Assembly (NCBI GenBank): GCA_001630475.1
Contig: KV419405.1
Location: 497,841-561,840, forward strand
DNA from: Sistotremastrum niveocremeum HHB9708
Taxonomy: Eukaryota > Basidiomycota > Agaricomycetes > Sistotremastrales > Sistotremastraceae
Direction: 5' to 3'
DNA: 64,000 nt
A program made the translations under genes and the position numbers. The notes under the pieces were generated by a model. The model worked only from the letters and a program-made list of their open reading frames with translations. It made no database searches and was not told where the DNA came from. Positions 11,184 through 22,985 of this stretch are shown here, piece by piece. How positions within the stretch are numbered: the stretch's first letter is position 1; the number at the start of each line of letters is the position of its first letter.

Positions 11184-12448
11184 GGCGCAGGATGGGAGTT
11201 AGGATGGACCCAAGCGCTCGCTAGGGTGCTTGATCGTCGTCATTGTTGCGCGAACGCAATAGTATATCACCTTCGAGAAGGTTGTTGAAATGGTGCTAGT
11301 CCGGAAAATCCCGGCAATTGTAACCTTTGCTTTGTTCTCCACGGTACATCACCCATCAGGATACATGTATGAGCACGGCGTCGCGCAGACTTGATCCACT
11401 CTCACAAAAAGGCTCTCGAACTGTGTGTTCAGGACATCCAATTCTGTCAAATGACTTAGACTACTAGTAACAAACTCTTGAAACCGTCGCCTCGACGCGA
11501 CGTCCACATTACAGGCGATACTATCTGTTCATTGGATGTGATTCTACCTGAAGGATAATACTATGTCTTCGTGATCATGCCGTCGATAACGCCATCTGTC
11601 AACCCAATGTTATGGACTCACTGACAAATTACCGACTCAATAGATCGTTACACCATGGCACGAACGGCCGCTGCGGTACACCAATCACCACGTGAGACGA
11701 CCCATTCCGCTGGTCTTCCCGGTGCTACTAGTCAGCGTTGCACGCGTCTCCAAGAATTCTCTGCCATGGCTCGACTTGATCACTTGAGAGTGCTCAAGTT
11801 CGGCATCTGCGGAATAAGACAAGGTCCTGCTCATTTCTCTTCTCAGAGAGCTTGAGGCCGGGCAATAATTGGCACAATTCTTTGCTAGCTTCACCATTCG
11901 AACTCGAACTAATGGCATCCCGTAACACTGGTACATTGACTTCAACCCTTGCATCCATTGCACACAATCCCTTCAAGGCTTCCAACGCCAAGTAAGGGTG
12001 TTTAGTGAATTACCTCGACCTCAACAATGCTATCTCCCAATTTGGCCGCACCAATCTCGACTAGGCTTGGAACAGGTCCTTGGGTTCACCAATGAGTAAG
12101 CTGCTTGAACTCGGCAACTTATTCCCTGGATCATTATTCGGCGAGCCAGTCGGGGGTCCCGAATCACATAGCATCCGGTCCAAGTGCCGGCTAAAGCCTC
12201 CGACTTTTCCTACCGAACTGAGATGGCATGGCTGGTCCCTTCCCGCGCGCCTGCACGCATCTCATTTCAGACGATGACGTGCGAACAACAACAAGACATT
12301 TTTTCTTTACTGCCATTGCTATCGAGGAATTGACACGCGTTAAATAGTAGATCCATTCGGATCACCTCGGTCGGGTGACACATTCTATAAACGTATTGGA
12401 GGTACACTAATAGCACATGGTGTTGTGCAGGACGTGCCTCGAAACGCA
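11184..12448 (-). other. Intergenic with a short coding-like remnant at 11790-12080
   Basis: Most of this interval shows nothing. On the minus strand about 12080-11790 reads as helical protein, with LVEIGAAKLGDSIVEVEV, then a possible GT-AG gap, then LEALKGLCAMDARVEVNVP. The frame ends soon after. It resembles a piece of an alpha-helical repeat protein, but there is no start and no continuation. It is best regarded as a gene fragment or relic; no family is assigned. Confidence 0.25.
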
Positions 12449-13867
12449 CTAAAAGTCCTTCCACTCATCCCATCCATCAGACTTAGGCTTTGTAGGCGTG
12501 GCGGAAGTCGGGGCGGTGGCCTTGGGAGGCGCCTCTCCTTGCCTTGTGTGCTGTTCGAAGAAATCTTCTTCCTCAGGTGGGTCGTAACGGCTTGAACTCT
12601 CTTCTCCGCCGTCCCAAGCCACACCTTCATAACCCCTGGCTTTGGGTCCTCCAGTCACTTTGGTCACAACCTCATTGACTTGACCAGCAACATCAACGCC
12701 AGTCTGGATTTTAGCCCACTCATTGGCTGAATATCCGATCTCGCCCGCTTTCTTCCCAGCTCCTGCGACGTAACCTTTGACGGTCGCATGGAGCCCGGGA
12801 TCCATGACCTTCTCGACGCTCGGCTGCACGATGTTTTCGTGTACAGCTTTCGAAGCACCCACAACCACTGAAGAAAAGAGTGACCATCCTTTAGACAAGG
12901 CTGCCGTGGGATTCTCTTGGAATTCGGAAAGGCTGGGGGCATTGGCCGAAGACAGACCAAAAGAAGGATGGCTCGAACGAGGTTGAGATGCTGGCTCGGG
13001 TGTATTTCCAAAACCCGTATATTTGCCGCCTTGTGATGGAGGAAGATCGGCGGGACGAAGAGCATTTGCTTGTCCTAATGAACTGAAGTATCGCTCATTG
13101 GCGGTTTCAGCGCCTGATGAATTGTCAACAGAAGCATTCTGGGAACCCGATGAGTTGTAGGGTGAAGGCGACGCAGAATCACGTCGGAGTCCAGACTGTC
13201 CAGTGGCTCGCGTTGATGTACGAGACTTTCGCAGTCCACTGGTAGATGCAGGTCGTGACGAAGGAGGCGAAAAAGAGGCTGGAGGTGCTGATGGTGCCCA
13301 GTCATTTCCTTGAAGGAGAGCTGTGAGCTGGAATACGGTCAGGGTAAAATATATTGATTTGAGCTAGAACGCAACTCGCCTTCTCTCGATATTGAGTGGC
13401 AGCCCAACTGTGATACAAATCATATGCTTCCATCCCTTCCTTGTAACCACCCTGTTCCGGTGGGCTGTATTCTTTGAGGAAAGCTCTGAATGGCGCATTT
13501 CCTCCAAGCTGGAGAAGAGCGATATGGTCACACGAACGATGAGGACTGCGAAGGATCACACCTTCATCTTGCGCACTTCCTCAGGTTTCCATGTGTCCAT
13601 TGTCACGGATCGCACGAAACTGGCGGAAAAACGCAGGAAGCCAGAAAATGTTGGCAATGAGTCCGCGGGCCAGTGATGCAGAGGGTCTTACCTGATGTGA
13701 ACGCCAAAGCCTCTGTGAACACCAGCACATTGTATACACAAGAAGACAGCATTGTTAGCAGAAGCCCATTGAGGGTGAGGAGAGCCGCAATCAAAGCAGC
13801 GTTTGTTATCGAGGTCTTCTCGTTTACTGAAGTCAGAAATTTCCTTCTTTAGCTGAGCATCAGACAT
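12449..13867 (-). CDS. ADP-ribosylation factor GTPase-activating protein (ArfGAP1/Gcs1 type)
   Basis: ArfGAP switches off ARF1 on Golgi membranes and is needed for COPI vesicle traffic. Four exons (13867-13692, 13619-13562, 13508-13380, 13327-12449) give 413 residues. Residues 1-130 hold the ArfGAP zinc finger with [13 protein letters not shown] and [18 protein letters not shown], which supply the four Cys ligands and the arginine-finger region. The rest is Ser/Pro-rich with ALPS-like amphipathic stretches ([22 protein letters not shown]), as in Gcs1, and ends in WDEWKDF. The third intron (13379-13328) starts with GC; reading through it would end the frame early, so splicing there is required. 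It is divergent from the velvet gene. Confidence 0.9.
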
Positions 13868-14230
13868 TGCTCCCGAGGTGTACGAGCAGGGTTTGCAAGA
13901 TGAGGATGTCGTGCGCAACGGCGAGCAAGCTCAGGGACGCGATGGCGAGCGCAGTGACAAAGCGTGAATTCGATGTGACACTGCTTTCCTCGCGATTCTG
14001 GTCGTCGTTGTGAGTATCGAGCTCGCTGGATTGCTGCTGTGGTCGCACACGGCTCGTCGTCGTCGTCGTCTGACAATACTCGTAGCTGTGCTTGAATACC
14101 ACTCCTCTGGTCGTTCCCGCCCCGAAACAGTGTCTACTTGACCCATACTCTGCTGTGGGAAACAATCCTAATTCCTACAAAAGCCCATCCGCCGCTGTCG
14201 CCGCCTCATTCACTGTTCTACCTCTAAGCC
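13868..14230. promoter_or_regulatory. Divergent promoter between ArfGAP and the velvet gene
   Basis: This 363-bp interval separates two opposite ATGs. It contains a short run of CGT trinucleotides near 14057-14073 and no other obvious element or gene. Confidence 0.4.
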
Positions 14231-16146
14231 ATGATCCAAAAGACCAGTGGCCGTCGCTCAGATTCTGCGACCGAAGTTCAAACGCCTGACGAATGGGGGC
14301 GATGGATTGGCAACAGGTACCCTTTATGACCATGACTGGCCCGAGCGTCTGGGACGCTAAGAATCGTCCGACTCTAGGTATTACTCGCTCGAGGTCGTTC
14401 AGCATCCTATACGTGCGAGGATGTGTGGCTTTGGGGACAAAGTGCGCTCTCTGTGAATTATTCTCCCTGCAATCCCAGACCTACCGTCCATTCAGGATCG
14501 TAGACCTTTGGCTCCGGCAGCAGTTGCCAAAATGAACGTCCGTACGCGCGACAACAAGCTAGTCCCGGTCGAGTGCGTTTCTTCCTCATTCCACCCAAAA
14601 TGGTGACAAAAAATTCATATTTTTCATACAGCGACATAGACATAGCCTTTTTTCTGGTCACAGTCGACCTATGGTCCCAAGACGGGAAACAGGAAATGAA
14701 CCTTGTACTTCATCCTTCGTCGGCGGACCGCTATGTACCAGCGCAAGTATCACGACCGCGACGTAGGCCGCCACCTCTGCCGCCTCAAGGCCCACCACCG
14801 TCTGGCTCGCAAACTCGTTCTTCGATGCCAAGCCCTTCTCTCGGATACAATGTACGTGCCAGTCCCACCCCTCGTTACACTTGCGTTATTCATTTTCGTG
14901 CCGGTTAGTCTGCCGATCCACCTCCCATCCAACCTGGTCCTACGGACTATGGCTACCCCTACGGCCACCACCAACCACCAGATCACTCAATCCCCTTAAA
15001 CGCTCCGTACTCCCTCAATCCTCCTCCAGGTGGATACCCCATGGGAACGCCCTGGGGTTACGGTGCCAATCCGTCCCAAATGCCCTACACACCTCCCGGT
15101 CCGACATTACCTTCAATCCACTCCTTCTCCCGTTCGAACCTGTCGGATCCCCAGTCGCAATCGTCTTTCCGACCCTGGTCCGTAGATCCTAGTAACCCCG
15201 CCTCATATGGCGACAGCCAGTCTGGCGATCCTCATGGTCCTCATACGTCAGTCGACCCTGTACACCCGGGTTTTGACCCAATGGCAAACTCCTCTTTCGG
15301 CAGTCAAGCACCTTACCAACCTAGTTATCCCCAGTACCAACCACCTCAACCTCAAACACCGATCTCAGACAACAAGTCTCAGATCGCGTATGAGTCCCGG
15401 CGTCCGTCTGCTCCTGCGTCCCCATCACCTTCGATGCCGCCTCTTCCCCGACATACTTACACTCGCACACTTGTCGGTCCACTTTCGGCGAACGCATGTC
15501 GTTTGCAGGACGAACATCGCAAACCTGGTATTTTCTTCCTTTTCCAAGATCTTTCCATCCGAACCGAAGGTACATAGATCCCTTCTTGTGTTATCAGGCT
15601 TTAATTCATCTTATCTGATTGGACTTGTAGGGAGCTTCCGGCTGCGAATGCGTCTCATCAACGTGGGAGCGTGAGTACTTACTCAGCTTTGTAGTCTTCA
15701 GTTTCAAGCTTATCGTTCGTGATGGTGTCTTTATAGTCCACCCGCCCCAGATAGTGGTGCAACAGAAGTCAATACAGATAGTACTCCCATCCTAGCTCAG
15801 GCTTTTACGGAGTCTTTCGTTGTTTACTCTGCTAAGCGTTTCCCCGGTGTCCCAGGTAAACTAGCCGCTTTAAGTCTCTCGAAATATGAGACTATTGATT
15901 GAATGTTGTGCTAATGACATCTTCTCTTGTTTCTTTTTCAAGACACAACCGCGTTGTCCATCGCCTTCGGAAATCAAGGCCAAAAGCTCCCCCTTGTGAG
16001 TTATATGCCGCTTTTCGTTAGTTCTTGATGTGATCTTCTGACAACCCCTTCTTCAGCGCAACCGTCATGGTTCCGGCAGACGTGGTCGTCGTCAACGTGG
16101 TGGTGGTTCTGATGATGACGAAGATTCAGCTTCCGGGGATGATTGA
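14231..16146 (+). CDS. Velvet-domain regulator, VelB-like
   Basis: Velvet proteins bind DNA through an NF-kB-like fold and link light, development and secondary metabolism; VelB partners VeA and VosA. Nine exons (14231-14316, 14378-14441, 14496-14572, 14632-14851, 14909-15569, 15631-15670, 15737-15855, 15943-15995, 16057-16146) give 469 residues. The first velvet half (residues 29-117) has YSLEVVQHPIRARMCGFGDK and FFLVTVDLWSQDGK. The second half (about 331-445) has YTRTLVGPLSANACRL, FFLFQDLSIRTEGSF and VVYSAKRFPGVPD. They are separated by about 210 Pro/Ser/Gln-rich residues, which points to VelB rather than VosA or VelC. The tail is basic then acidic (RRGRRQRGGG then SDDDED). The exact orthology needs a tree. 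Confidence 0.88.
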
Positions 16147-16364
16147 TCGATTTATTGTTCTGTAATCTATTGTAGGAGTATTGTGTCTGCTGTTCGCTCT
16201 GTGCGCTTGTATGTTTCTTTTGCTGTCCTTGTCCGAACCCGTTGCTTCAGGTAGGCTGAGATGAGAATATTTGGTACAAAAACATAGGATTAGTTTTGAT
16301 AATGTAGGTGGGAATATTATGTGTAAAAACAGGAGAAGAACGAGAAGAAGTTATCAGATTACAA

Positions 16365-19300
16365 CTATGCTTGAAACGCTACTCGTCGCATTTTTCTGTC
16401 TGAAAGGGGGAGATCACGCCATCGTTCGACAATGGCCACAGTGCGGGGTGAATTCGTTTGAATTCTCTCAAGGATAATATGAGGTGGGTCTGTGTGAGGT
16501 TTTGATGGTTCTTCATATGATATGCCATCATTGTCCGCCGACTCAAACTCTCCCGTGGGACCAGAAGGGGATACGGGCAATCCTCTCCTCAACAATTCCA
16601 ATGATTGCGCGAGGTAAACGAGGGTAGATGCATAAGGACGCCAAAGATTCCAAGTAGGGAGGAGCTGCTGAAGCATATGCAAAGGATGTGCGAAATCAAC
16701 ATCGTCCTCGGTCAACTCAACGTCGTTGCCATCTGATCCGATGTCTCTTGCCCCGCCGACGACCCCGAATTCGAGGTCTTTCGGGTGTACACGACTGGTC
16801 GCCTGTCTCTGCGCTCCCACCCGGCGCCTGTCCGTCTGAGAATTTGCTCTATTAACCAAGTCACTGCTTGGTTGTGGATCGCCATCGCTTAAGAGGGGCG
16901 ACGCAGGGGTTCGGTTGCGTTCTCGTTCGGCGTGTCTGATGTTATCGTTATAGACCAGAATGACGCGTTCGACTATATCGAATGCGCGCTCGGGTTCACC
17001 AGCGCGCACCAGTGCGATGGTGAGATGATTCCAATTAGAGGGATCGAATGCGAAGCCTGCTTTCCGAACTTCGGTCCAGACCTTGGCAATTTCAAGATGG
17101 AGCCCGGCTTTGGACAACCCGTCAATGTAGATAGACAAGGGAATACAAAGAGCATTTGACTGCCGTGGAGGAGAATCGGTTTCCTGGGCGTCCTCCGTAT
17201 CTGCGATGGATCCCCCAAAAGCCTCTGCCTGTGCGTGTTGGAAGACACGTGGCCACACTTCACGAAGGAGGTTCACGTCCCCTGCTTTCCTGTAGGCGTC
17301 GAGGAGTATGGTTAAGAAGACGAGGGTATGGTCCCCTCGATGTTCCAGCATAGTATTATACAGACGTTCGACCTCTTCTGGTTGTCGACGCTTATTGTAT
17401 GCATTCATCAACGGCGTGAAGATATGTTCATGATTGCTCATGCTTCCTCGGGCTGGAGTGAGCCACGTCTGTCCGGGAGTCATCGAATCCTGCAGAGTTT
17501 TGAGGAACTCTTCGGCCACTCTGAGGCTCTCTTCGCTACCCTCGCTAGTATAGGCCTTGATTATCTTTCCGTAGGTCGAAGATAGAGGTTGAATGCCACG
17601 CCTCGTCATTTCTTCATAGACGCCTCTGGCGCGAACCTTGTCCCCCAGTCGAAGAAATCCAGACAGGATGATCGTTAACACGTAAACATTAATGTGAGAG
17701 GACGACCCCGTCTCCTGCTGAAGCGTGTCGAGTTCCTCGAATAAATCTTCCGCGATATCCATACGACCTGCGTCGCAGGCGGATTGGATTAGGAGAGACC
17801 ACGTGTGTGGGGAAGGCGTAATTTTCAAGGCTTGCAATCTTTTCCAATAATCTGCGACGACGGGGAACGGTGCACCGATGAGGACAAAGGCTCGCAAGAG
17901 GATGTTGTAGACCCCGATATCAAGGAAGCCACGATGCCGTTGTGAATAGAGATAATCGAAGGCTCGTACGACTCCTTGCCAAGAACCTGCTTGTACATGC
18001 ACGTTCATGAGAGCAGAGATGAATTTCTTGTCGGGAGTTAAACCCTGATCGATCGCGATCTTGTATATCCGCTCTGCGCCCACAGCATCTCTGCGGTTCG
18101 AGAGAATGATCAGAACGGCAGTATAGCATTGGATATCCGGATTCGAGCCACCGTCGCGCATTTGGGCTAGCACGCGATAAGCTCCGTCGATATCCATGCC
18201 GAAAGAAAAGCCATGTAAAATAATGCGATAAAGTTCTGGCGTGATCCGATGACCAGCCTGGACGATTTTCTTGAGCCACTCGGTCAGCCTCTCGGTATCG
18301 CCGACCTGGGCGATAGCATACAGGACTGCTTCGTATAGATTGATAGGAGGTTTCCTGCGTCTACGCCTCCCAGGTCCATATAAAGAGTCCCAGAACTCTA
18401 GGACGCTACTGAGATCTCGAGCACGTCCATAAGCCATCATAAGCATCTGCATGTCGACATGTCGAACGATACCAGCATCATTGAGCTCGTCGTATAGATC
18501 TTTTGCTTGGTTCACAGAGCCCTCGTGCCCAGCGATGTATAGCGCGCATGATTTGTATATGGCCCAAACATCGCTCTTCCGATCAATCTTTTTCTTCCGC
18601 CTAATTTCGTCGTAAACTGACCAAGCCTTGTCGCACATCTCGCATTGCGCCAGCACTTTGGAAAGCGTTGTATACGCAGTGAATGAGAGATCAACGGGGG
18701 TGTAGCCGGGAGCTTTATTCATCAATGCCTGATAGATGCGGAATGCTTCTTCGCCGTTCTTCGACCGACTAGCGTGAGCGATGAGGATGGAAGCCATTTC
18801 GGTGACACGTTCCGCAGGCCAATCTGAGATTTTGAGCGCCAACCAGAGGCTCGGATTCTCCAGTTTGTCAAGAAGCTCTCTCTCTATGACTTGGCGAAGG
18901 ATGTCCCCAAGCTTTCGCCCCTTGTCGTTCATCACGGATGGACCTCGTCGTATGTTATAGTAATGCCATCGAACGAATGGCCACAAATTCAGAACGACTT
19001 CAATGGCAGAATCGACAGAGTGCATAGTGCAAGCCATTCTGATCAGCTGCGTGACGACGAGCAGATGTTGCTCAATATCGGAGAAGGTCTTCAAATCATG
19101 GATGATCTCGGATGCGAGACGGGTGGCATCTTCGAGCTTGTGCATGGAGGTCAGAGACATGACGATCGTCATGTTTCGGCGGAGTCGATTGGCGGCGGAA
19201 GGGAGGGGTTTTCGCTGATCTAGTACGGTTACTAGCAGCCCGAGTATAGAGCCAATGAAGCCGCAATCGGGCTCTTGACTGGGTGAGAACTGGAGTTCCA

Positions 19301-19850
19301 GAAATTCATTTCGATAATGGTAGTACATTTGGAGCAGCGACCCTTCCGATACACAATGTAGTACATTGGCTTTGTGAGCCTCTTGAAAGGCGATCCACAG
19401 CTCAGCTGCATCTCGTTCGTCGGGAGAAGCTGCCATGCTTTCCATGAAATTGCGAAGTTTCGCTCTTTGATCTAAATTCAGAGAATCAACATTTGCTTGG
19501 TGTGCAATGCCCAACGCAGAAGTTGATGCGCGTCGTATGGAAGCAGGCGGACTGCGGCTCCGCAAGTTTGGCTGGCGAAGTTCTGGCGAACGGTGTGCTG
19601 TATGGAAAGCGCGGAATGAATTCCCTATTTGACAGGGTATCTTAGTATCGCACTGCAGTCGTACGAGCCAAAACTCACGTAGGCCTTGCTCTCTCAGTCT
19701 ACTGCAGTCATTTTGCGGAACCTCACTCCAGGACCCTGATGAAACGTATGTCCACACAACTTCGGTTGGTCTTGGCCTTGGTAAATTTCTGCAACACTGG
19801 CGCGTGGCAATGAACCGTCGAATGGCCGTGCTACTTCCATGCTCCAGCAT
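16365..19850 (-). CDS. Large pentatricopeptide repeat (PPR) protein, probably mitochondrial
   Basis: PPR proteins bind organellar RNA and act in its processing, stability or translation. The frame is about 1143 residues after removal of a likely 54-nt in-frame intron (19678-19625, GTGAGT...TAG); without splicing it is 1161. Many degenerate 35-residue helix pairs run from about residue 250 to 900, for example FTAYTTLSKVLAQCEMCDKA, YEAVLYAIAQVGDTERL and LLIQSACDAGRMDIAEDLFE. The start at 19850 gives MLEHGSSTAIRRFIATRQC, an Arg-rich, acid-free leader fitting mitochondrial import. A splice acceptor lies just upstream (CTTAG at about 19880), so either a 5'UTR intron or a further 5' exon exists. 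The C-terminal 150 residues are partly acidic and disordered. Confidence 0.82.
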   Translation of the reverse strand: MLEHGSSTAIRRFIATRQCCRNLPRPRPTEVVWTYVSSGSWSEVPQNDCSRLREQGLREFWLVRLQCDTKIPCQIGNSFRAFHTAHRSPELRQPNLRSRSPPASIRRASTSALGIAHQANVDSLNLDQRAKLRNFMESMAASPDERDAAELWIAFQEAHKANVLHCVSEGSLLQMYYHYRNEFLELQFSPSQEPDCGFIGSILGLLVTVLDQRKPLPSAANRLRRNMTIVMSLTSMHKLEDATRLASEIIHDLKTFSDIEQHLLVVTQLIRMACTMHSVDSAIEVVLNLWPFVRWHYYNIRRGPSVMNDKGRKLGDILRQVIERELLDKLENPSLWLALKISDWPAERVTEMASILIAHASRSKNGEEAFRIYQALMNKAPGYTPVDLSFTAYTTLSKVLAQCEMCDKAWSVYDEIRRKKKIDRKSDVWAIYKSCALYIAGHEGSVNQAKDLYDELNDAGIVRHVDMQMLMMAYGRARDLSSVLEFWDSLYGPGRRRRRKPPINLYEAVLYAIAQVGDTERLTEWLKKIVQAGHRITPELYRIILHGFSFGMDIDGAYRVLAQMRDGGSNPDIQCYTAVLIILSNRRDAVGAERIYKIAIDQGLTPDKKFISALMNVHVQAGSWQGVVRAFDYLYSQRHRGFLDIGVYNILLRAFVLIGAPFPVVADYWKRLQALKITPSPHTWSLLIQSACDAGRMDIAEDLFEELDTLQQETGSSSHINVYVLTIILSGFLRLGDKVRARGVYEEMTRRGIQPLSSTYGKIIKAYTSEGSEESLRVAEEFLKTLQDSMTPGQTWLTPARGSMSNHEHIFTPLMNAYNKRRQPEEVERLYNTMLEHRGDHTLVFLTILLDAYRKAGDVNLLREVWPRVFQHAQAEAFGGSIADTEDAQETDSPPRQSNALCIPLSIYIDGLSKAGLHLEIAKVWTEVRKAGFAFDPSNWNHLTIALVRAGEPERAFDIVERVILVYNDNIRHAERERNRTPASPLLSDGDPQPSSDLVNRANSQTDRRRVGAQRQATSRVHPKDLEFGVVGGARDIGSDGNDVELTEDDVDFAHPLHMLQQLLPTWNLWRPYASTLVYLAQSLELLRRGLPVSPSGPTGEFESADNDGISYEEPSKPHTDPPHIILERIQTNSPRTVAIVERWRDLPLSDRKMRRVAFQA

Positions 19851-21239
19851 TCGCAGAGCACGAAAATATTTCAAAAGCTAAGGTTAAGAACATAACATCA
19901 GACAAGCGACTCAATGTTCATTATGAGATACAACTCACGTTGTACGCGCTGCAGTCGCCGTCGTCAGCTCCTGCATCGATGGCCTTCAACTTTTTCGAGA
20001 AAGGCAAGGATTTGAAACTCCGACGATCTCCTCCCAGTTCCTGCTTGTTGAATATTTGTTTTAATTAACGGGATACTAAAGGCTCTTTCCCAACCCACCG
20101 TCATTGTGGGTTTTTGGTAATCTATATAAGCAGATTCTCCGACGACGTATGCCGTGAGTAATATCTACTTTCTAATAGCTCAGCCACGCATTCGCCTCCC
20201 AGTTCTGATCGAGCGATACAACACGGCCTTTTTTTCCGTCCTGAATGGTTCTGATTGCAGGGTGAGATTCCTATATTGATTTCGGGTGCTCCAGTGGAGA
20301 TGAAATTTCGTCATAGTCCCCGCTGGAACTCAGACAGTCTCCTGTGCCGATTGGTACGATCAGGCGGCCCTGGATTGTCCCATGGTCGATATGACTGTCA
20401 ATTCTATAGTCTTAGATGTGTACAGGAGCTTTGGCTTCGGCAAGGATCTTATCCTGCCCTTCATTGAGCACAGCATGATGCTCGTCTCTGGCCCATAGAC
20501 ATCATCCCGAACACTCAACTCTGAAGAAACGACTCGGAAGCTACACTCAGTTGAGTTCCACTTTTCCCGGCAGAACCGTGATCCAATGAGTGAACGTTCA
20601 TACGCAAACACGGATATATTCCCGAGCTCGGCCATCTTCACTCTTTCTCTGCTGTTCAGTCGTCTTCCAGTTTCGTCCCTCACACAGGGGGACACGTTCG
20701 ACAAGCTCGGCGCCTCCCCCGAGCACGGTCACCCGACTCGCTCTCTCGTCGACGAGAATACGAGCTCAACGTCTACCATAGTCGGTCTAGGCGAGACCTT
20801 CTGTCAGCGTCATTCCCAATATACTGCCGACCAACCCCTATCTTGCTTTTCCTTTTTCACACCGTGCATCTCGACGCGCCGGGCCCCTATCTGGGACGTT
20901 GCAGGCACGGTGCTTTGAAGGAAATGAATGCAATGTCGATCGACTTTAAGCACAAGGCCGGGGCTGGCCATCTCTTCTTCATACTGGGCCGAGGATATGC
21001 TGTTTCCGGATGTCGCGATAGCGTCCTCCAACAGGTTGCGTCACAGTTCAGTGAGTTCAGAAGATTGGCGAAAAAACGTAGGTCGGACCCGAAGAAGCTC
21101 AGAACATCGCACAGCACTTTTCCCCACACATCGTCACTCTTCACGTCTACTTTAAGATATCCACCGCAATAACTCAACAGTTTCAAGGTCGTATTCGACC
21201 AACTATATACAGTGTTTCTATTTTTTCCGCGTCTGCGCC
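19851..21239 (+). other. Mostly intergenic; possible small plus-strand gene ending at 20498
   Basis: A plus-strand exon-like stretch, 20317-20498, follows a TCATAG acceptor and shows good codon use (PAGTQTVSCADWYDQAALDC, later YRSFGFGKDLILPFIEHS) before a TAG. Upstream, TATA-like CTATATAAG (about 20122) and short coding-like pieces near 20200-20260 could be earlier exons, but I could not close a model. The remainder to 21239 contains scattered short frames on both strands, including a minus-strand one at about 20810-21030, without recognisable motifs. No known family is suggested. Confidence 0.25.
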
Positions 21240-22274
<1,035 letters not shown>

Positions 22275-22497
22275 CGGAGAGAGGATGTCACGTCACGGTC
22301 ACACATTCCGCCTGGCTTTCAGCTGTTCGGTCAGGTCAAAGCATTCCAACGAGTAAGCATCGTACATCTTGTAAAATTGACCGTGAATGCTGATGCACAT
22401 CGTGCTACCTAGTGCCTACAGCATATCGCCAGTGAATAATCAATTTCATCCCGCTTATACTCTACAGAGCTCATGCAGTCTGTGAACCGGCAGGGAC
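22275..22497. promoter_or_regulatory. Shared promoter between two complex I genes
   Basis: Only 223 bp separate the ATGs of NDUFS8 (minus) and NDUFA13 (plus), both complex I subunits, so a bidirectional promoter giving matched expression is plausible. No TATA box is obvious. Confidence 0.5.
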
Positions 22498-22985
22498 ATG
22501 CCCCCGGAAGGGGGGTTCGAAATGATCAAATATAAACGCAACCTTCCATTCCGTGGCCCTGGTGGTCTTGCGATCCTAGGAGGCGTCCTCGCCGTATGCA
22601 CGTATGGCATGTACCGCGTGGCACTTGGAAATCTTGAACGAAGGTGCGTCGGCTTTCATGGTGTCGTCGAACAAGATGCATGAACTTTGGTGTAGAGAAC
22701 TGCGGCGCGAAAAGACGTGGGCAAGATTACATCTGGTACCCCTGCTCTTGGCCGAGAGTGATAGAGACACCTATCGACGTCAGCAAGCGGCTTTAGCTAG
22801 GGAAACGGAAATCATGAAGAATGTCGAAGGCTGGGAGGTTAGCATCATTGCCCATTCCTTTCCCCTCCTTCCCCGTCCACTTTCCGGTCGCTATACTCCT
22901 GCTAACTCCCGATGTTACTCAACAGCCCGGCAAGAGCGTGTACAACAATCCAAAACATCGCCCTCAAGAGTTCGTTGTAATATAA
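22498..22985 (+). CDS. NDUFA13: Complex I accessory subunit NDUFA13 (GRIM-19 family)
   Basis: This single-span inner-membrane subunit sits where the matrix and membrane arms of complex I meet. Three exons (22498-22643, 22696-22837, 22926-22985) give 115 residues. MPPEGGFEMIKYKRNLPFRG is the family's signature start, followed by a transmembrane segment at about residues 22-42 (GLAILGGVLAVCTYGMYRV), the charged REKTWARLHLVPLL helix and a PGKSVYNN tail. Many fungal relatives begin a few residues earlier (YRQDMPP). An upstream CATATCGCCA|GTGAAT donor paired with the CGGCAG acceptor just before the chosen ATG would encode YRQDM, so a short extra 5' exon is possible, but I found no ATG for it. Confidence 0.92.

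Noticed and set aside
16365-19874. Start of the PPR protein at the extreme end of the frame (19874)
   Set aside because: That codon is TTG just after a splice acceptor; the first ATG, at 19850, begins an import-like leader.
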